A DNA stretch of 64,000 nt from Candidatus Obscuribacterales bacterium (lineage in GTDB: Bacteria; Cyanobacteriota; Vampirovibrionia; Obscuribacterales; Obscuribacteraceae), in assembly GCA_031292355.1 (NCBI GenBank), contig JARLHI010000003.1:310001-374000 (forward strand), read 5' to 3'. Positions 36,598 through 44,985 of the stretch are shown here, piece by piece. Position 1 is the first letter of the stretch. Each line of letters starts with the position of its first letter. Under the pieces are notes generated by a model, which did not search any database, was not told the origin of the DNA, and saw only the letters and a list, made by a program, of their open reading frames with translations. A program made the position numbers and the translations under genes.

Positions 36598-37428
36598 ATG
36601 GAAGACAAAAACGAAACGACGGTCCACTATCGCAAGCTTTCGTGGCGCACCAAGCTTGCTGAAAGGAAATACGAAGTTCTTATAGGGCTGATGCTTTTCA
36701 TCTGTAGTTTCGTTTGCTCATTCACAAGCACCATTGCTGGTCCTACAGCCTTACGATTAGTTGGTCTTCAAGGTCTGTTAGCTTTCGTGATTTTTGGGCT
36801 CATTTTCGGTCTAGGCGGGGCATTGGCGTTCACCAAAATTAGTCGAAAACTTTTCTCCAAAGACAAAATATTGCTCGCTGCGCTGCAAGAGAAGGCGGTG
36901 GTAGGCGCCACTCCATTAACGATGGAAGAAACTCACCTGCTCATCGACCGATCTCTCAAATTGAATCACCAGCTCGTATCCGATTTTTATAGCAAGCAAG
37001 TGCTGGCTCTGAGCATGCTCAACTCAGAAGATGCAGTAATGAAGCAGACCTGGATGATCTCTTCAGATTGCTGGGCATCTACCGGAGAGTTTGACAAGCA
37101 ATGGAAGAAGAAGATGTGGTTTCTCTACGAAACTCGTGGAATTCTGACACTCAGCCCCTCAGTATTCAATTTTCAGAGCAAAAAGTTCACTTTCGAATGC
37201 GATCCATTGCAAATAAAGAGTGTGGAAGTGCGAAAACATCCGCTCTGGATTAAACCAATCCCCTGCAAATACTTGTACATAACTATTGATGATTCCGGTT
37301 GTGAACATAGTTTCGTACTTACTCCAAGCATGGCGGTGACCGACACAGTTTGGGATGGTAACAAAATGGTCGACGAGTGGGTTATCCGAATTGAAAGCGT
37401 TCGGTATCATCCAATACAGCCAAGTTAA
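36598..37428 (+). CDS. Membrane protein of unknown function
   Basis: 276 residues. Two hydrophobic helices at about 26-45 and 55-80 (LRLVGLQGLLAFVIFGLIFGLGGALAF) are followed by a soluble domain of about 190 residues. That domain has no recognised motif but contains GILTLSPSVFNFQS and a well-packed beta-like end. Separated from fusA by a terminator and from the LysR gene by 47 bases, so it may share a transcript with the regulator. Confidence 0.6.
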   Translation: MEDKNETTVHYRKLSWRTKLAERKYEVLIGLMLFICSFVCSFTSTIAGPTALRLVGLQGLLAFVIFGLIFGLGGALAFTKISRKLFSKDKILLAALQEKAVVGATPLTMEETHLLIDRSLKLNHQLVSDFYSKQVLALSMLNSEDAVMKQTWMISSDCWASTGEFDKQWKKKMWFLYETRGILTLSPSVFNFQSKKFTFECDPLQIKSVEVRKHPLWIKPIPCKYLYITIDDSGCEHSFVLTPSMAVTDTVWDGNKMVDEWVIRIESVRYHPIQPS

Positions 37429-37475
37429 TTTCGATTTCAGTTGCATTCCCCAAGCGCATGCCATAAAGTGAAATC

Positions 37476-38378
37476 ATGCGCGAGGTGAATCTAAGTTCTC
37501 TTGATTTAAACTTGCTGGTGACGCTCAAGGCGCTGCTGGACGAGCGTCACGTAACGCGAGCAGCGGAGAGAGTTGGACTCAGTCAACCAGCAATGAGCAG
37601 GGCGCTTCAGCGCCTGAGAATAATGTTCAAAGACCCCATCCTCGTGAAGGGCACCGGCGGCATGATGCTGACAGCACGAGCCGAGGAATTGAAGTTGCCG
37701 CTGCAAGGCATTCTCAACGAAATCAGTCATATCATCACTGCGCCTGTCGTTGATCCTAAAGAGATGAACGGAGAAATTGTCATCGCTACTCGCGATTTTG
37801 AGATGAGCGCAATCTTGCCCACTGTGATCACTTCGATTATTGAACAGGCTCCTGGCATCAAGATTCGAGTGGTGCCACTTGCAGGTGATGATCTGTCTCT
37901 GCTTGAGCGCAACGAAATTGACTTCGTAGTGGCAGGAACTGACAAATCACTGGCAACGCTCAATCGCGCAACTTTGGTCAAAGACAACTTTGTATGTCTA
38001 GTCGCACCAGATAATCCAGCCGCGCGTGAAAAGTTGACACTGAAAAAATACGTTTCGATGCGACATTGCCTGGTTGAAATCGGCTTATTTCGTGTCGGTA
38101 TCGTAGATGCCTATTTGTCAAAGCAGGGGCATTCTAGGAAGATTGCGGTGCGAGTGCCATATTTCAACGCTGCAGTCGCTATGGTTGAAAATTCAGACCT
38201 AATAATTACCGTACCTAAACGACTGGGGCTTTTGCTTGCACGGCAAAATCGGCTGGTCATGCTGGATCTACCTATCAAGGTGAAAGACGTTTCGATCTTC
38301 CTCTATTGGCACGTTCGTAATCAAAACAATCCCATGCACGTTTGGCTTCGCAAATGCTTTGATAGCCTCCGTAATTAA
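37476..38378 (+). CDS. LysR-type transcriptional regulator of the isonitrile operon (predicted)
   Basis: 300 residues. N-terminal winged helix-turn-helix at about 10-65 (LDLNLLVTLKALLDERHVTRAAERVGLSQPAMSRALQRLR), then the LysR effector-binding domain. In the same direction as, and 156 bases before, the isonitrile synthase gene. Pseudomonas PtxR, a LysR activator, plays this part for pvcABCD, so control of the adjacent operon is a reasonable inference. Its stop codon lies inside a perfect inverted repeat. Confidence 0.9.
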   Translation: MREVNLSSLDLNLLVTLKALLDERHVTRAAERVGLSQPAMSRALQRLRIMFKDPILVKGTGGMMLTARAEELKLPLQGILNEISHIITAPVVDPKEMNGEIVIATRDFEMSAILPTVITSIIEQAPGIKIRVVPLAGDDLSLLERNEIDFVVAGTDKSLATLNRATLVKDNFVCLVAPDNPAAREKLTLKKYVSMRHCLVEIGLFRVGIVDAYLSKQGHSRKIAVRVPYFNAAVAMVENSDLIITVPKRLGLLLARQNRLVMLDLPIKVKDVSIFLYWHVRNQNNPMHVWLRKCFDSLRN

Positions 38379-38386
38379 TTCGGAGG
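38366..38386 (+). promoter_or_regulatory. Inverted repeat across the end of the LysR gene
   Basis: CCTCCG (38366-38371) and CGGAGG (38381-38386) form a perfect six-base stem around an AT-rich centre (TAATTAATT). No T run follows, so it is not a standard terminator; an operator or a partial attenuator is more likely. Confidence 0.4.
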
Positions 38387-38398
38387 GTTATGCACGCC

Positions 38399-38426
38399 AT
38401 GCATACTTACCATCACATCAATGCAT
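38399..38426 (+). promoter_or_regulatory. Paired ATGCAT sites upstream of isnA
   Basis: ATGCAT occurs at 38399-38404 and 38421-38426, 22 bases apart, about two helical turns. A near-copy, ATGCAC, lies at 38390. This spacing suits a dimeric or tetrameric regulator such as the adjacent LysR protein. Inference only. Confidence 0.3.
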
Positions 38427-38486
38427 TGGACTAATGAGAGCATCGGTCTTACACTAACTGCATACAAACAACCGCAAGCAGCGGAG

Positions 38487-38510
38487 CGGGGCACAAAGCG
38501 TGTGTCCCCG
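38487..38510 (+). promoter_or_regulatory. Leader stem-loop of the isonitrile operon
   Basis: CGGGGCACA and TGTGTCCCCG pair with one bulged base around a 5-base loop (AAGCG). It lies 25-48 bases before the start of the isonitrile synthase gene. A stable structure here could affect translation or transcription of the operon. Confidence 0.45.
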
Positions 38511-38534
38511 AATATTTTGGCGAAGTGTAAATCA

Positions 38535-39575
38535 ATGACGACTCCTTCTTTTGCCCCAGTTGCAACCAACTATTCCACTAAAAATTATGCGCTCGAAGGC
38601 ACATTCGCTACAGACCTCTCGGCGAGTATTGCCAGAGGGATTTTGGCTGAAGTAATGATGTTTCGTCGTGTGCCGGCTGGTGCTAGCGTTTGTAGCACTG
38701 TGTGTGAAAAATGCGCATTCCCTCCGCTACAAAAAATTCACGCCGCTGTCAAAAAGAATCAGCCTGTAACTTTCATTTTGCCGGCCTTCCCAGGAAAGTC
38801 TCCGAACCCTGAAAAGGTACTGGGACATCTTCCAGACCATGCCGAGAGGCTTTCTCTCAATTTTTTGGGAGCCCTTTGTCAGCGCATCAAAAGCATTTAT
38901 AAACCGGGAATAAAAATCATTCTTTGTTCGGATGGAAGGGTTTTTAGCGACGTGGTCAAGATGAATGAAAACGACGTCACTGACTACCAAACAGAAATAA
39001 ATCGACTGATAGAAGAACAGTCTCTTTCAGACATATCAGTTTTCAACCTGGACCATTTTTACAAAGGTCTTCACTTTGTTCAAATGCGAGAAGAACTGAT
39101 GAAAAGCTTTGGACAATCCTTGGACTTTCTCAAAGAGAAGATTCGCAATGGCGCAAATGCATTTGCAAGCTCTGATGAGCAGGAAGCGAATCGCATGTAC
39201 AGTGGTATCACTCGTTTCCTTTTCGAAGACGCGACGCACGCGGGGCAGTTTAAGAGTCGTTCTGCAGTCCAAAAGGAAGCCCGCGCAAACGCATACGAAG
39301 TCATCAGAAGAAGCAACGCATGGAGCGAACTGCTTTCAGAACATTTCCCAGACGCTGTTCGATTGTCTATTCATCCTCAAACTTGCGGAGCGAAGAAATT
39401 GGGAATTCGCTTGATCGGAAATGAGAGCTGGATGACCCCGTGGCACGGCGTTGCCGTTGAAGGCAATGAGGGATACACCCTGTTAAAACGCTCTGAAGCC
39501 GAGGCTCTTGGTGCCACCTTGATCTATTCAACTGATGGAAGACCCAGTCATTACAAATTAAGAGTGGAGGCATAG
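38535..39575 (+). CDS. isnA: Isonitrile (isocyanide) synthase, PvcA/IsnA/Dit1 family
   Basis: 346 residues from ATG 38535. The DIT1/PvcA family signatures are strong: TFILPAFPGKSPNPEKVLG at about 79-97, PDHAERLSLNFLGALCQRI, KIILCSDGRVFSDVV at about 127-141, and LSIHPQ with WMTPWHGVAVEG near the C-terminus. Known members turn the amino group of tyrosine or tryptophan into an isonitrile using ribulose-5-phosphate as the carbon donor. Here it is the first gene of a coupled four-gene operon. Length and motifs look intact; an in-frame ATG upstream at 38421 lacks a ribosome-binding site. Confidence 0.92.
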   Translation: MTTPSFAPVATNYSTKNYALEGTFATDLSASIARGILAEVMMFRRVPAGASVCSTVCEKCAFPPLQKIHAAVKKNQPVTFILPAFPGKSPNPEKVLGHLPDHAERLSLNFLGALCQRIKSIYKPGIKIILCSDGRVFSDVVKMNENDVTDYQTEINRLIEEQSLSDISVFNLDHFYKGLHFVQMREELMKSFGQSLDFLKEKIRNGANAFASSDEQEANRMYSGITRFLFEDATHAGQFKSRSAVQKEARANAYEVIRRSNAWSELLSEHFPDAVRLSIHPQTCGAKKLGIRLIGNESWMTPWHGVAVEGNEGYTLLKRSEAEALGATLIYSTDGRPSHYKLRVEA

Positions 39576-39577
39576 TC

Positions 39578-40414
39578 GTGAATTTCAAAGTCACGAATCT
39601 CAAGCCGTTTGGTGTGCTTGTCGAGCCTAAGAATGATAAAGTAAAAGTCCAGGACCTAGATATCGAGTCCTTGCGTCATCTGTTTAGAATGAATCAGCTC
39701 GTTGCATTAAGAGGATTTGAAGCATTCGAGAATGCCGATCATTTTTCCGACTATTGTGAATCTTGGGGCGAAGTAAGCCTCTGGCCATTTGGAAAAGTGC
39801 TCGAGCTCGTCGAGCAAGAAAACCCCCAAGATCACATTTTTGATAACAGCTATGTGCCACTACATTGGGATGGAATGTATCGACCGCAAATCCCTGAATA
39901 TCAGATTTTTCATTGCGTAAAGGCGCCCCTACCCGGACAAGGCGGGAAGACAACTTTTTCAAACACCACTCTAGCTTTGCAGTCGGCTTCATCTGAAGCA
40001 CGAGAAATGTGGACCAAAGTGACCGGCGTCTACGAGAGGAAAATGGAATTTTATAACAGTAAGACGCTGTCGCCAATAATCACAAAGCATCCACACAGAG
40101 ATGTCTCCGTTATTCGCTACGGTGAGCCTCACTCTGCAGCCAAAGGACATTTTGTTAATCCACCAGTTCTCGAATTTACTGGCGTTGACGACAATGAATT
40201 GAATGATTTCCATCATAGTTTGGAAGAAGCTCTTTATGCACCAGACAATTTCTACGCTCATGAGTGGCAAACTGGAGATGTCGTCGTCGCGGATAATTTT
40301 TCGCTGTTGCATGGCAGAGAAAGATTTGTCTCGAAGTCTCCTCGTCATATTCAACGAGTTCATGTTCTGAGCGATCCGCCATTTAGCAACCCTGGTCTGG
40401 AGTCTTACCAATGA
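39578..40414 (+). CDS. isnB: Fe(II)/2-oxoglutarate-dependent oxygenase, PvcB/IsnB-like
   Basis: 278 residues from GTG 39578, with GGAGG 8 bases upstream and 2 bases after the isnA stop. TauD-like double-stranded beta-helix. Metal ligands His96 and Asp98 in PLHWDGMY, distal His245 in LLHGRERF, and Arg256 eleven residues later for 2-oxoglutarate. Partners of isonitrile synthases in this family oxidise the isonitrile amino acid, giving decarboxylated vinyl or dehydro products. Its stop overlaps the next gene (ATGA). Confidence 0.88.
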   Translation: MNFKVTNLKPFGVLVEPKNDKVKVQDLDIESLRHLFRMNQLVALRGFEAFENADHFSDYCESWGEVSLWPFGKVLELVEQENPQDHIFDNSYVPLHWDGMYRPQIPEYQIFHCVKAPLPGQGGKTTFSNTTLALQSASSEAREMWTKVTGVYERKMEFYNSKTLSPIITKHPHRDVSVIRYGEPHSAAKGHFVNPPVLEFTGVDDNELNDFHHSLEEALYAPDNFYAHEWQTGDVVVADNFSLLHGRERFVSKSPRHIQRVHVLSDPPFSNPGLESYQ

Positions 40415-41886
40415 GCGCGAGAGTTGCTGATGTTGTAGTTGTTGGAGCTGGTCCGGTTGGACTCATGTGCGCATATCTTGGTCGACTTTGTGGCATCGAC
40501 GTTGTTGTCATTGATAAGTCCGAAGGTCCTTTAGAGGTAGGACGAGCTGATGCGCTTAATGCGCGCACGTTGCAGCTTCTCGAGTTGGTTGATTTATTCG
40601 ACAAACTCTATCCATTTGGAAAGCCCTGCAACACAAGTTCTGTTTGGGCTAATGGACAATTTGTTTCGCGCCAATCAAAGTGGTGGGAGCAACTGGAAGG
40701 TTGCTTGCACAAACATTTCCTCATGCTTGGACAATCTCATTTGGAAAAACTGTTGGATGGAAAACTCAGTGAGATTGATGCCGCAGTAAGACGTTCAACA
40801 TTCATCGAAAACATTGAGCTCAATAGCACGGGATGTCTGACGACCCTTTCAACTGGAGAGCGCATTCAATCACGCTACGTCATTGGTGCTGACGGTGCGC
40901 ATTCTTTTGTTCGAAATCATTTTGAAGTACCGTTCGAGATCACGCGACCACAGATTGTGTGGGCTGTAATCGATGGCGTTATCGAAACGGATTTTGTAAA
41001 GGTTCCGGAAATCATCGTGTTTCAAGCGGAAACCTCCGATGTGGCATGGATTCCTAGAGAAGGAGAAATCGATCGATTTTACGTGAGAATGGACACGAAA
41101 GACTTCACTATGGATCAGGCGATTGCTAAAATAAATCGCGCAATGCAGCCTCACACTTTATCCTTCAAAGAGATTGTTTGGTTTTCGCAATTTGCTGTCA
41201 AGGAATCTGTGGCCGAAAACTTTTTTGTGCACGACCGTGTTTTCCTTGTAGGCGATGCCTGTCATGTACATTCTGTAAACGGTGGACAGGGTCTTAACAC
41301 CGGTCTCGCCGACGCTTTCAATTTAATGTGGAAGCTAAATATGGTTCTCAATTTTGAAGCTCCCAAAGAATTGCTACAGAGCTATGAGAATGAGCGCAAA
41401 CCGGTGGCTCGCGATGTGATCGCGACTTCTGGCGAGCTTGTACGGTCTACTAAATTTTCTGCCAGTGGCACGCACGCTGAAGACTACGTCAAAATCGTAG
41501 AAAAACGTGCTGGCAACATCACGGGCATGGGAGTTCGTTATGGCGACGCGGAGCTTCATGGCTCTCGACTCTTTGATTTTGAAGTGTTTAATGGCAGCGC
41601 CAAAACACGACTTTACTCTCTAATGGGCTACACGAAATTCACCTTGTTCATTTTCGGTGATTGCCAATTAGATTTAAAAATTCCAGAGTTTGTCAAAGTA
41701 ATGCAAATTCTTCCAAACGAAGACCGAGAAAACTATTGGACACGCAACACCCAATACGAAAATCTGGCACTGTTAGTAAGACCTGATTCCTATATTCAAT
41801 CTACTGCACCACTAGACAAAATCGAGAGCTTGCTTGAGCTATGTTCGATCAACAATTCAGATTCATCCAAGGTATATAGCGCATGA
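40411..41886 (+). CDS. Group A FAD-dependent monooxygenase (PheA/TfdB type)
   Basis: 491 residues. FAD-binding GAGPVG at 12-17, the DG motif (GADGAHSFVR) at about 159-168, and the GD motif GDACHVHSVNGGQGLNTGLADAFNL at about 281-305. The C-terminal part resembles the thioredoxin-like domain of phenol hydroxylases. This class hydroxylates phenols with NAD(P)H and O2, which fits ring hydroxylation of a tyrosine-derived isonitrile. It differs from PvcC of Pseudomonas, a two-component-type enzyme. Coupled on both sides by ATGA overlaps. Confidence 0.88.
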   Translation: MSARVADVVVVGAGPVGLMCAYLGRLCGIDVVVIDKSEGPLEVGRADALNARTLQLLELVDLFDKLYPFGKPCNTSSVWANGQFVSRQSKWWEQLEGCLHKHFLMLGQSHLEKLLDGKLSEIDAAVRRSTFIENIELNSTGCLTTLSTGERIQSRYVIGADGAHSFVRNHFEVPFEITRPQIVWAVIDGVIETDFVKVPEIIVFQAETSDVAWIPREGEIDRFYVRMDTKDFTMDQAIAKINRAMQPHTLSFKEIVWFSQFAVKESVAENFFVHDRVFLVGDACHVHSVNGGQGLNTGLADAFNLMWKLNMVLNFEAPKELLQSYENERKPVARDVIATSGELVRSTKFSASGTHAEDYVKIVEKRAGNITGMGVRYGDAELHGSRLFDFEVFNGSAKTRLYSLMGYTKFTLFIFGDCQLDLKIPEFVKVMQILPNEDRENYWTRNTQYENLALLVRPDSYIQSTAPLDKIESLLELCSINNSDSSKVYSA

Positions 41887-43109
41887 GCAGACCAGTAGTC
41901 ATTGTCGAACCATTATCATCTGGAATTGAATTGGCTCCGGCTTTTAAAGCTCGGGGCATACCGGCTATTGCGGTAACACTGAAATCTGCAGATTGGACTG
42001 GATTTGGAGCTAAAATTCGAGCATCTGACTTTGTCGAAATTATTCCAGAGCAAGCAAATCTTGTTGAACTGCTAAGAAAGTTTGACCCTCTCGCCATTAT
42101 CCCCGGTGCCGAAGAAGGGGTTCCACTTGCAGAAGATCTGGCACTAATGATGACACCACACTTCGCCAATGATCCTAAGAAATCGCAGAATAGATTGCAC
42201 AAGGCCCTAATGCAAGAGGCTTTGCAAGAAGCAGGCGTGCCGGCGCTTAAGACGCTCAATACGGCGTCCGAAGATGAAGTTGCAGCTTGGCTCAAGGCAA
42301 ACCGATTACTTGATTCCCCGCTTATCATCAAACCCGCAGCATCGGCTGGCAGTGATAAGGTCTTTCACATTCCTGCACGAGGAGATTGGAGAAAGGCTTT
42401 CAACCTCGTTTTGTCCGAACCATCCAAAATTACCGGAAAAACAAACGAAACGGCCGTCGTGCAAGAACAGGCTATCGGGACTGAGTTTGCTGTAGGCACA
42501 GTCAGCGCCAATGGCAAACATTATTTAGCCCATTTGATCAAATACAACAAAATCTCATTCAATGGTCGTGAAACTGTTTACGATCATGTTGAATTTGTGC
42601 CTTACGATGCTGAAAAATACGGTCAATTATTTGAGTACACCCAAAAGGCATTAGATGCATTGGGGATTCGATGGGGAGCCGCTCACAACGAAATAATGCT
42701 CACGAAGGATGGGCCACGCCTCATCGAAACTGGCGCCAGAATGTGCGGCGGCCCTGTTGTTGGCTTCGCTCGAGAAGCTTCCGGCACCAGTCAAGCCGAC
42801 AAGCTGGTTGAGATCTATGCTGATGGAGATGTCTCAACAAAAGAATATACATTCAAAAAAACAGTAATGCCTGTCTTCTTAAAGTCACCCACTCACGGAA
42901 AAGTATCGAATGCAGAGGTCTTTAATGACGTTTCTAAGTTGCCGACTTTTTTGAATGAGAATATTTGGTTTAAAAACGGTGAGATGGTGCCGCAAACAGT
43001 TGATTATCTGACTAGTATCGGCATTATCGCGTTGGCTGGTAACCGGCAATTAGTCTTGTCGGATTACGAAAAGATTCGTACCATGGAATCGAAACTAGTT
43101 ATCGTGTAA
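41883..43109 (+). CDS. ATP-grasp ligase of the isonitrile operon
   Basis: 408 residues. ATP-grasp fold of the amino acid ligase group: an N-terminal Rossmann-like part (VVIVEPLSSGIELAPAFKARGIPAIAVT), the ATP-binding lysine at about 150 (LIIKPAASAGSDKV), and metal-binding residues in NEIMLTKDGPRLIETGARMCGGP (Glu270, Glu282). Such enzymes activate a carboxylate as acyl phosphate and join it to an amine or other nucleophile. It probably conjugates an isonitrile acid or adds an amino acid; the substrate is unknown. ATG overlaps the previous stop; a terminator follows. Confidence 0.85.
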   Translation: MSRPVVIVEPLSSGIELAPAFKARGIPAIAVTLKSADWTGFGAKIRASDFVEIIPEQANLVELLRKFDPLAIIPGAEEGVPLAEDLALMMTPHFANDPKKSQNRLHKALMQEALQEAGVPALKTLNTASEDEVAAWLKANRLLDSPLIIKPAASAGSDKVFHIPARGDWRKAFNLVLSEPSKITGKTNETAVVQEQAIGTEFAVGTVSANGKHYLAHLIKYNKISFNGRETVYDHVEFVPYDAEKYGQLFEYTQKALDALGIRWGAAHNEIMLTKDGPRLIETGARMCGGPVVGFAREASGTSQADKLVEIYADGDVSTKEYTFKKTVMPVFLKSPTHGKVSNAEVFNDVSKLPTFLNENIWFKNGEMVPQTVDYLTSIGIIALAGNRQLVLSDYEKIRTMESKLVIV

Positions 43110-43211
43110 AGTCAAAAGGTTGGGGCGCAGGTATGCGCCAGACAAGTCTTAGCCGGATGACAACTGGAACGATATTGGATCTAGGCAACGATTGACCTAG
43201 AATAAGAAAGA

Positions 43212-43237
43212 GTCAGCCCAAGAAGCTGGCCCTTTTT
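43212..43237 (+). terminator. Rho-independent terminator of the isonitrile operon
   Basis: GTCAGC / GCTGGC stem with a 7-base loop, then CC and a run of five T, about 100 bases after the ATP-grasp stop codon. Confidence 0.7.
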
Positions 43238-43276
43238 GTCGTACGCGGATACGCCATTTTATTTGAGGAGATGGAT

Positions 43277-44068
43277 ATGAATTTGCCGAGAAATACCTTC
43301 AAACACGCTCTAGCTGAGGGGCGTCAGCAGATCGGTTTGTGGTGCAGCCTACCTGATGCCTATTGCACTGAAATTGTTGCTGCCTCTGGGTTTGACTGGA
43401 TTCTTTTGGACAGTGAACATTCACCGGCAGATCCACTCACCGTTCTCGCACAGCTACAGGCTGCTGCACCGTATCCGGTATCAGCTGTCGTACGTCCTGT
43501 TAATAACGACACTGCATTAATCAAGCGCTTTTTAGATAATGGTGCTCAAACACTCATGATTCCCTATGTCCAAAACGCCGAGCAAGCGCAAGCAATAGTT
43601 GATGCAATGCGCTATGCCCCACGAGGCATTAGAGGAATGGCAGGAATCACGCGCGCTACACGCTTTGGTCGCGTGGCTGACTATGCAACACGAGCAGAAG
43701 AAGAGTTGTGCCTCATTGTGCAAGTCGAAACGGCTGAAGCTATTACGCAAATCGAGAAAATATGCGCAGTCGATGGCGTCGATGCCGTGTTTATCGGACC
43801 TGCGGATCTAGCCGCAAGCATGGGTTATCCTGGTCAGCCTGGACATCCGGAAGTTGTTTCGCTGATAGAGCGCACCATCATAAAATTGAAAGAACTTGGT
43901 AAGCCGTCAGGAATTCTTACAACAGACACAACTTTTGCCAATCGTTGCATTGAGCTTGGCACCACATTTACGGCCGTAGGTTTGGATATACACATACTTG
44001 TGTCTGGAGCTGACAAATTGGCCAGTCAATTCGTAAAAAAAGCTGCTACCAGCGCCGCTCGGAGTTAA
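43277..44068 (+). CDS. HpcH/HpaI family aldolase
   Basis: 263 residues from ATG 43277; GAGGAG directly abuts ATG 43271, so the second ATG, six bases after it, is the better start. TIM-barrel class II aldolase features: LWCSLPDAYCTEIVAASGFDWILLDSEHSP, RPVNNDTALIKRFLDNGAQTLMIPYV, VQVETAEA and VDAVFIGPADLAASMGYPG. Relatives cleave 2-keto-3-deoxy sugar acids or 4-hydroxy-2-oxoheptanedioate to pyruvate and an aldehyde. It lies after the operon terminator, so a role in the isonitrile pathway is doubtful. Confidence 0.93.
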   Translation: MNLPRNTFKHALAEGRQQIGLWCSLPDAYCTEIVAASGFDWILLDSEHSPADPLTVLAQLQAAAPYPVSAVVRPVNNDTALIKRFLDNGAQTLMIPYVQNAEQAQAIVDAMRYAPRGIRGMAGITRATRFGRVADYATRAEEELCLIVQVETAEAITQIEKICAVDGVDAVFIGPADLAASMGYPGQPGHPEVVSLIERTIIKLKELGKPSGILTTDTTFANRCIELGTTFTAVGLDIHILVSGADKLASQFVKKAATSAARS

Positions 44069-44107
44069 CAGTCTTTCCTCAACCAGCTTATCTTGTAAGA
44101 TGAACTC

Positions 44108-44290
44108 ATGAGGAAAAAGACACTTTCAATTATTTTGGGTGTAATCTCAACCACGATTTGCCTCTTATCTATACGGGGCCTCATTTGTGCGCAGCATGCT
44201 TCTGACGAGGAAGCTGCCAGGAATAGCGGCGTACAAGCTTTTCTTGACGGCAGAACGGACACTCTGGGTGGTATCGATCTCGCGCATTAA
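44108..44290 (+). CDS. Possible small exported peptide
   Basis: 60 residues: a basic start (MRKKT), a hydrophobic segment of about 20 residues ending ICAQ, and a short soluble part. This looks like a signal peptide with a 30-residue mature region. No clear Shine-Dalgarno and no known family, so it may be a chance open frame. Confidence 0.35.
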   Translation: MRKKTLSIILGVISTTICLLSIRGLICAQHASDEEAARNSGVQAFLDGRTDTLGGIDLAH

Positions 44291-44322
44291 TCTAGGAGCC
44301 CGAATTAAGGACTTTGAGCTGG

Positions 44323-44351
44323 ATGACAACTGGCTTTGATTTGGATATAAT
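44323..44351 (+). promoter_or_regulatory. Promoter of the Xre-RES toxin-antitoxin operon
   Basis: ATGACA at 44323-44328 (one mismatch to TTGACA), a 17-base spacer, and a perfect TATAAT at 44346-44351. The antitoxin ATG is at 44359, only 7 bases past the -10, right where transcription should start, so the mRNA would be leaderless. Confidence 0.75.
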
Positions 44352-44358
44352 ATGGGTT

Positions 44359-44985
44359 ATGTCAATTATCCAATCTAACTCTACTTCCAATCCACTAGAC
44401 AATCGTGTCCTGGCTGACGCTATCGACCTCATTCTCAAGGCAGAATCCATGGGCATTTTGACTGCCCCAGTGGACACTCTGACGCTAGATCTCGAGGCGT
44501 TAGTAAAAGCCATCAAAGACATCACGGCTCTAGGTATTGGCGTCAAGGTGGTAGTAAATGTGGACCGGTGGCGCGATTACACCGCAGAGGATTTGTGCGC
44601 GAAACTGCGAGCGTTGAGTCGCATATTGGAAGAATCACCTCAACCGAATAGTGAATGGAAGAAGCTGAGAGAATTATTTCCCGACGACATGCTTTCAAAG
44701 ATCCTTGCAATCTCCGAACAGAGCGTCCGTCGCTACGCTACGCAAGAACGAGCGACCCCCGATGAGGTCGCATCCAGGCTTCACTGGCTAGCACTTGTCG
44801 TAGGTGATTTGCACGGTGCTTACAACAGTGATGGAGTAAGAAAATGGTTCATTCGTCCGCGGAAATCTTTTGGTAATTCAACTCCACTCAGCATGCTGGC
44901 TGATACGATTTGGACTCCCACTGATAAAGGCCCGGTTAAAATCAGAAACTTTGCCCATTCTTTGATTGAGAGCATGAGCACTTGA
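44359..44985 (+). CDS. Xre-family antitoxin (MbcA/ParS-like, DUF2384)
   Basis: 208 residues from ATG 44359. A helix-turn-helix-like segment lies at about 100-135 (MLSKILAISEQSVRRYATQER). The C-terminus has the DUF2384 antitoxin pattern VRKWFIRPRKSFGNSTPLSML, which blocks the RES toxin active site in known complexes. The long N-terminal part (1-90) is longer than in minimal antitoxins. Its stop overlaps the toxin start (TTGA). Expected to repress its own promoter and neutralise the toxin. Confidence 0.8.
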   Translation: MSIIQSNSTSNPLDNRVLADAIDLILKAESMGILTAPVDTLTLDLEALVKAIKDITALGIGVKVVVNVDRWRDYTAEDLCAKLRALSRILEESPQPNSEWKKLRELFPDDMLSKILAISEQSVRRYATQERATPDEVASRLHWLALVVGDLHGAYNSDGVRKWFIRPRKSFGNSTPLSMLADTIWTPTDKGPVKIRNFAHSLIESMST

